Made by a program: the position numbers and the translations under genes. Below are positions 57,945-64,000 of a DNA stretch of 64,000 nucleotides, in pieces. The first letter of the stretch is position 1, and each line of letters starts with the position of its first letter. Source of the stretch: Mytilus californianus (taxonomy: Eukaryota > Mollusca > Bivalvia > Mytilida > Mytilidae); NCBI RefSeq assembly GCF_021869535.1, contig NW_026262581.1:75979955-76043954 (forward strand), given 5' to 3'. The notes beneath the pieces are model-generated. The model ran no database searches, was not told the DNA's origin, and saw only the letters and a program-made list of their open reading frames with translations.

Positions 57945-59215
57945 TATGTACTCTAAAGAGATTTACCCTGCCGAACTGACTTTAAATAAAGCTAATACTA
58001 ACAATGAACACTGCCCTTTCCTGGATCTTGATATCTTTATCTTTAACTGGAAACTTAATACCAAAATTTATGATAAAAAGAGATGATTTTTCATTTCCTA
58101 TTATTAATTATCCATTTTTAGATGGTGACGTTCCCTTGTCGCCATCTTATGGTGTTTATATATCTCAACTTGTTCGATTAGCTCGTGTATGTAACAAAGT
58201 ATTTGATTTCAACGCAAGAAATCTCTGTATTACTGAAAAATTATTACACCAGGGTTTTCGATATCACAAACTAGTCAAAACATTTACTAAATTTTATCAT
58301 CGGTACAAGGACATAATTTGTAAAGATAAATCAACATGCAGACATCTTATACGTTCAGGTATTTCACATCCAATATTTTATGGTAATATTCTTTACAAAG
58401 CACAAAAATGTCGGCATTCACCTCAAAAGCTAACCAAACCTTTAAACAGACTTATTCGGAAAGGATATAGTTACGATACTGTTGTCAAGTCATTAAGGAT
58501 TGCATATTTTGGTATTAATATTGATTCACTCATAGGGTCTTTGCATCGGAAGTAGACACATTTATTCTAAAACCAGTTGTTGGCATGATACAGGTTATGT
58601 TCTTCTCATATATTTTATGATGGTATGATACTAAACCCCTAACTGGAGGGATTGTACTTGATTTTCATATGATGAAGACATGATCTTTCAATCAGTTTAA
58701 TTGAGGTCTGGAGCTGGCATGTCAGTAACTGCTAGTAGTCCTTTGTTAATTTATGTATCATTGTCATGATCACGATGATTGTCATTTTGATTAGTTTCTT
58801 TTGTTACCTATTCTGACATCGTACTCTGACTTCTTTTAAACTGAGTTTTACTGTGTGTATAGCTGTGTGTTTGTTTATTCTACATTGGCTACAGGTATAG
58901 GGGGAGGGTTGAGATCTCACAAAACATGTTTAACCCCGCCACTTTTTTGCCCCTGTCCCAAGTCGGGAGCCTCTGGCCTTTGTTAGTCTTGTATGTTTTT
59001 TAATTTTAGTTCATTTATATGTTTTGGAGTTTAGTGTGACGTCCATTTTCACTGAACTAGCACACAATTTTATTTAGGGGCAAGCTGAGGACCACCTCCG
59101 GGTGCAGAATTTTCTCGCTGCATTGAAGACCCATTGGTGGCCTTCGGCTGTTGTCTGCTCTTTGGTCGGGTTGTTGTCTCTTTGACATATTCCCCATTTC
59201 CATTCTCAATTTTAT
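57945..59215 (+). mobile_element. 5'-truncated reverse-transcriptase element, recent-looking
   Basis: Begins in the RT part at CAGTATGTACTCTAAAGAGA, just past the YLDD box. It keeps a frame 58004-58555 reading RDDFSFPIINYPFLDGDVPL to the family's C-terminal SLIGSLHRK, with one frameshift just before it. The 3' tail runs to TTTCCATTCTCAATTTTATC. It is very similar to the copy at 41.77-43.03 kb. Confidence 0.82.
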
Positions 59216-59668
59216 CAACAGATGCAGCATTTACTGGAAAAAGTAAAATCTACGGAAACATCACCATGCGACGTTCACAAAAAGTCATCTTTTATAAATA
59301 AGCAAATAAAATATGTTACACCCATCCATTTCTTAAAAAATGAATAGTGAGCATGGACTTATGTCAAATTGTTCAAAATATTTGAAGAAATGAAACAAAA
59401 CATCGGTTATACAACTTTTAAGGATGTGAATTTAAGCATGGATGCAATTTGGGTACTCCTCATAACAGAATCATGGATCGCTTGGAGGTCAGTTCGAACC
59501 CATTTTTCTATGATTCGATCAATATGGATTCAAAATTAAATTGGTGTAACTATATAGTAAATTAGGATACATCTACAAAATAAACACAGAATTAAGACTG
59601 TTGTCTGGATTGTAAAAAAGCGTAGGTGAAAAAACTGTCAAAATAGGTGCAATTTGGGTACCCTCATG

Positions 59669-59751
59669 TTAGTCCTAGATTACCCTGACGTCCAATGGCT
59701 GTTTAGCCAGACAAGCTGGGGTCGTTAGACGTCAGAGTAATCTCGGACTAA
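59669..59751. repeat. 83 bp perfect-ended foldback
   Basis: TTAGTCCTAGATTACCCTGA with CGTC at the left pairs with GACGTCAGAGTAATCTCGGA with CTAA at the right: 24 paired positions with two mismatches around a roughly 35-base loop. It is a small MITE-like hairpin. Confidence 0.7.
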
Positions 59752-60970
59752 GAAACCTTCTGTCTCCTAATAAACATGGTAAACTATGATCTGTTTGTAT
59801 CTAACAAGAAATTTGAGTATGTACGACAATAATTGCATTACCCATTTGTTGTATTTTCAAAGCTAATTTCAGCATATGCATGTATACAGGTAGGAGAAGA
59901 TCCTCAGAAATATGTATTCAGTTGGAAGTCAAAGGATTTAATGGCCTTTATAAAGGCTTAGACATTGGTTATGAGACAAAATTTCAAAGTCTTGATCTTG
60001 ATATGTATACAGTGATACATCCAAGGATCATTAATACACCGCATTTGCGTCAAGTAATCTACTTAAGTGGGGCCCCCTTACAATATCACAGAAAGTTTTA
60101 GCTGGTTCTTCTGCTGTCTGAATTTTGATGAAAATATATGGTGGTAGCTGGTTCCAATCTTTAATAGTGTTTGGTATGAAACTGAATTTTAATGTGTCTG
60201 ATTTTGTTTGAAGTCACTCTCACGAAATGTTGGCCATGCATGTTCTTGGTTGTCCTTGATGGTTTTTTCAGTTGGTCAAAGTTTGTCTAGGTTCATTCAA
60301 AATTCCAAATTATTATTTACATAGGTATGGTATCGGTCAAAGTATGGAGCCCTGGGTATATCATGTATATATTTATGAAGAACAATCGTGTTATTGCTTT
60401 TAATCATTTTATTCATTAGTGATCACAAATAGACACCCAATTTCAATTCATATTAAACATTTAAGACTTGCTACAAGTCCTGTTTTGGTTGATTCCTGTT
60501 TATATACTGCAATAATACCGACTTCCCCAGAACACTGATCGATTGTAGATGTCAACTTAATGGCACGCACTGAGTTTGATATACTTTTATGCGTGTTAAA
60601 GTAGTTAAAATTGAAAAACAATATATGATTAATGATAATGGGCATGAAGCTAAAAAAAGGCCCTGTATTAACAAAATTTAAAAAAAAGTCGAATGAGAAA
60701 ACTAATGGCTTGATTTACAACAAATATGACAGACAACAACCATCGGCAACCACAGAATTACTGGCACCTGACATGGAACAGACATATATAGAATTTGGTG
60801 GAATTATATTGTGTTGAAAGACAACAAAAACACAAATTCAAGTAACATTAAACAAAATAAAATTTATCAAAGAATGCTCACAGTGACTGAAAGCAATATC
60901 CAACCTTGAACTGTTGAATGATGACAGTTAATTACATCATCTTGAATCCTGACTTACCTGTTCTGTTTCT
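59752..60970. other. Intergenic, no gene recognised
   Basis: Short open frames only, without domain or splice support. Confidence 0.4.
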
Positions 60971-60976
60971 TTTCAG

Positions 60977-61076
60977 CAATGAAAACATGCTGTCAGATGT
61001 CTGATATAAAGATTAAAAAGAAGAGAAGTCATGGCCTATTATACACCTCCAGAACGTGACCAGTTTGAAGAAAATG
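60977..61076 (+). CDS. Possible first coding exon of a following gene
   Basis: A strong acceptor (CCTGTTCTGTTTCTTTTCAG, ending 60976) is followed by 54 bases that would be 5' UTR, then ATG at 61031 in a good context (GTCATGGCC) reading MAYYTPPERDQFEEN up to AATG/GTAATG. No next exon was found in the remaining 2.9 kb. On the minus strand the same place has a donor-like AACAG/GTAAGTC, so the orientation is not certain. No family recognised. Confidence 0.3.
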
Positions 61077-61079
61077 GTA

Positions 61080-61920
61080 ATGGAAAGTTTTCACAATCAA
61101 ATCTCTATTAAGCATCACACGCAGGAAATACCAAAAGTGACAGCTCTTAGAGAGATGACCTCTAATGTAGTTCACACTTCAAACATACATGCAGTACAAC
61201 CTTTCTAGTACACTGGATATTATTTAATTCTGAAGTTTTAGCACACAAATGCACAAAGGAAATGTACAATAAAAACAACATGACAAATGTTCTAATACAA
61301 ATGATCTAATGCAATTTGGTGAAGTAGACACATCTGGTTTTAAAACATCATATTTACTATTTGCATTGATAAATAGGCATATCAAGTTATATTTTGAATT
61401 CATTTACTCACTGTTCACATTTGGGTTAAATTGAATAATAGCAGCATAATAAGACTGAAAAATGCATATTCTGATAAAACACAAAAACATTTTACCTTGT
61501 GAAGACATGTGTAACTATGTTTCAATGGTTCTCTTCAAAATAGTAACTTTTTTAAAAGGATGAATGGGCTTATTCTGTAAAGTTCCTGAATTGGTGAAGA
61601 AAATTCTATTCTTTTATAGCAAAAATTCTCTGTATTACACAAATTTTATGAAAAAGTAAAAACTGGCAAATCGAACTTTTCATACATTTTGTTTCATTGA
61701 TAAAAAAAATATGAAATTGTCCAGTTTGATGTTCAATTGAATTACTGTACATGCATGGCTTATGTGTGTAAAAAGTTATACAAATTAATCTGTTTTCAAA
61801 TAACCAGTTTTTCCTAAACAGGATATAGATGTATATTTGAACGATCAAATTTTTCAGCTATACATAAGGAACTTTGAACAAAGTTCAGTTTATATGACAT
61901 TTTGAATATCAAAATATTGT
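61080..61920. other. Intergenic or intronic, nothing recognised
   Basis: AT-rich, no supportable feature. Confidence 0.45.
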
Positions 61921-61924
61921 TTTT

Positions 61925-63327
61925 GTCGAGCCTGCGACTTTTGTCGCAGAAAGCTCGACATAGGGATAGTGATCCGGCGGCGGCGGCGGCGTTAGCTAAC
62001 TTCTTAAAAGCTTTATATTTTAGAAGGTGGAAGGTCTGGATGCTTCATACTTTGTATATGGATGCCTCATGTTACGAAGTTTCCGTCAGTCACATGTCCA
62101 ATGTCCTTGACCTCATTTTCATGGTTCAGTGACTACTTGAAAAAAAAGTTAAGATTTTTTGTAATGTTAGATTCTCTCTTATTATAAGTAATAGGATAAC
62201 TATATTTGGTATGTGCGTACCTTGCAAGGTCCTCATGCCCGTCAGACAGTTTTCACTTGACCTCGACCTCATTTCATGGATCAGTGAACAAGGTTAAGTT
62301 TTGGTGGTCAAGTCCATATCTCAGATACTATAAGCAATAGGTCTAGTATATTCGGTGTATGGAAGGACTGTAAGGTGTACATGTCCAACTGGCAGGTGTC
62401 ATCCGACCTTGACCTCATTTTCATGGTTCAGTGGTTATAGTTAAGTTTTTGTGTTTTGGTCTGTTTTTCTTATACTGTATGCCATAGGTCTACTATATTT
62501 GGTGTATGGAATGATTGTAAGGTGTACATGTCTAGCGGGCAGGTGTCATCTGACCTTGACCTCATTTTCATGGTTCAGTGGTCAAAGTTAAGTTTTTGAG
62601 TTTTGGTCTTTTTTTCTAGTACTATATGCAATAGTTCAACTATATTTGGTATGTGCGTACCTTGCAAGGTCCTCATGCCCGTCAGACAGTTTTCACTTGA
62701 CCTCGACCTCATTTCATGGATCAGTGAACAAGGTTAAGTTTTGGTGGTCAAGTCCATATCTCAGATACTATAAGCAATAGGTCTAGTATATTCGGTGTAT
62801 GCCATAGGTCTACTATATTTGGTGTATGGAATGATTGTAAGGTGTACATGTCTAGCGGGCAGGTGTCATCTGACCTTGACCTCATTTTCATGGTTCAGTG
62901 GTCAAAGTTAAGTTTTTTGAGTTTTGGTCCTTTTTTCTAATACTATATGCAATAGTTCAACTATATTTTGTGTATGGAAATATTTTATGATCTATTTAGT
63001 AGTCACACAGGTTTTATTTGACCTTGACCTCATTTTCAAGGTTCATTGCTCAGTGTTAAGTTTTTGTGTTTTGGTCTGTTTTTCTTAAACTATAAGCAAT
63101 AGGTCAATTATATTTGTTGTATGGAAGAATTGGTAGCTGTACATGCCTGCCTAGCATGGTTCATCTGACCTTGACCTCATTTTCATGGTTCATTGGTCAA
63201 TGTTTAGTTTACTTGGTTAATGTTAAGTTTATGTGACAGTTGTAATAAAGCTTTATATTTAGGACTATCAACATAATATCAATGATTAGTAAAGAAGGCG
63301 AGACATTTCAGCGTGTGCACTCTTGTT
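61925..63327 (+). mobile_element. Hairpin-headed repeat element with internal tandem units
   Basis: The head 61925-61959 folds into a stem: GTCGAGC pairs with GCTCGAC and TGCGAC with GTCGCA. A CGG run (61976-61993) follows, then about seven diverged 150-180 bp units with TGACCTTGACCTCATTTTCA, TGGTTCAGTGGTCAAAGTTA and CTATATTTGGTGTATGGAA. The element ends GAAGGCGAGACATTTCAGCG with TGTGCACTCTTG. I recognise this as a molluscan repeat style; no transposase. The 61902-62132 frame is an artefact. Confidence 0.65.
62198..62917 (+). repeat. Recent exact duplication inside the element
   Basis: 62198-62361 is identical to 62638-62801 (164 bases), and 62477-62597 is identical to 62797-62917 (about 121 bases). 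The neighbouring units of the same element are far more diverged. Confidence 0.85.
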
Positions 63328-63642
63328 ATCATATTTGTATATTGAGTAAATCAATGAATTATTTGTTTTTAGACTTGAGCATATAATATAGATAGTGGAA
63401 GGAAAAGTCAAATCATAACCTAAATAGTTAATTTTAACTACAAACAATATTAATTTGATTTCTTAATTTATTTTTAAATTCAGAGCATTGTTAAACAATT
63501 CTTGTTCCAGAATAAAATTTCACATTCTGAAATAGTACACACAGAAAAAAATCAACAGGTTAACATGTTAGGGTTTAGCAATAATAATATAACTCCCTCT
63601 AATAATAAGATTCTATAATAACAATGCCCAGTTCATATCAAA

Positions 63643-63738
63643 TAAAATTGAGAATGGAAATGGGGAATGTGTCAAAGAGACAACAACCCGACCACAGAAC
63701 AGACAACAGCAGAAGGTCACCAACAGGTCTTCAATGAA
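63643..63738 (-). repeat. Solo retroelement 3' tail
   Basis: AAAATTGAGAATGGAAATGG, GAGACAACAACCCGACCACA and CACCAACAGGTCTTCAATGA match the other tails. The sequence from here to the window end shows nothing else. Confidence 0.7.
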
Positions 63739-64000
63739 ATATGTGTTAGGGGTTAATAGGGAGACAATGATAATTTTTAAGATAATTTCTTTATGATTAC
63801 CACCAAATAATAATAGAACAAAATATTTTGCTTGAAATACAAAAACCTATGTATCTGTATTGGCATAGTCTTTTTATCACTCATTAGGGTGTTTAAAAAA
63901 AACTAGGAAGTTTGAGCTTCAAAAGTGAACGAAAATTATTGACTTTTAACAGCAAATATACCTTATTAAAGCATTCATTTATTAACAAATGATACACAGA

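Noticed and set aside
61902-62132. 76-codon frame with an alanine run
   Set aside because: Covers the hairpin and CGG run of a repeat element.

Overview
The window is AT-rich, intron-rich metazoan DNA full of decayed repeats. The repeat families and the gene structure suggest a bivalve mollusc, most likely a mussel such as Mytilus. That assignment is inference from recognised repeat styles, not from a search.

One large gene on the + strand dominates the first 45 kb. Seventeen exons between 3217 and 44589 join with matching splice phases (all introns phase 0 or 1) into one open frame of about 2,921 codons ending in TAA. It encodes a TRANK1-like protein (TPR and ankyrin repeat-containing protein 1). 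In order it has ankyrin-like repeats (exons 1-6), a basic then acidic linker (6-7), a UvrD/SF1-type helicase core with Walker A, DETQ Walker B and motifs III to VI (8-12), TPR-like helical repeats (13-16), a long helical C-terminal region with an IQ-like helix and a CxxC pair in one 3.1 kb exon (16), and a short acidic then very basic tail (17). The 5' end is not secured: a possible upstream exon ends at base 65, and the true start probably lies outside the window. A poly(A) signal sits at 45055-45060.

The introns hold mobile-element debris: several 5'-truncated copies of a reverse-transcriptase element (probably Penelope-like; the longest is in the last intron), lone 3' tails of it, three copies of a terminal-inverted-repeat family starting TACGACCGCA, a TTAA-flanked MITE nested in one of them, short dispersed SINE-like repeats, and tandem arrays with 120-180 bp units. 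Degenerate copies of an ankyrin exon end lie right after exon 5 and again 12.5 kb downstream between helicase exons.

From 45 kb on I see no secure host gene. The region holds a degenerate Ginger/KRBA2-type integrase transposon with long terminal inverted repeats (47.7-49.5 kb), a broken reading frame at 51.2-51.7 kb, the fullest copy of the TACGACCGCA family (52.6-54.6 kb), more reverse-transcriptase debris, two foldback elements, one possible first coding exon of a next gene (60977-61076), and a hairpin-headed element with a recent internal duplication (61.9-63.3 kb).
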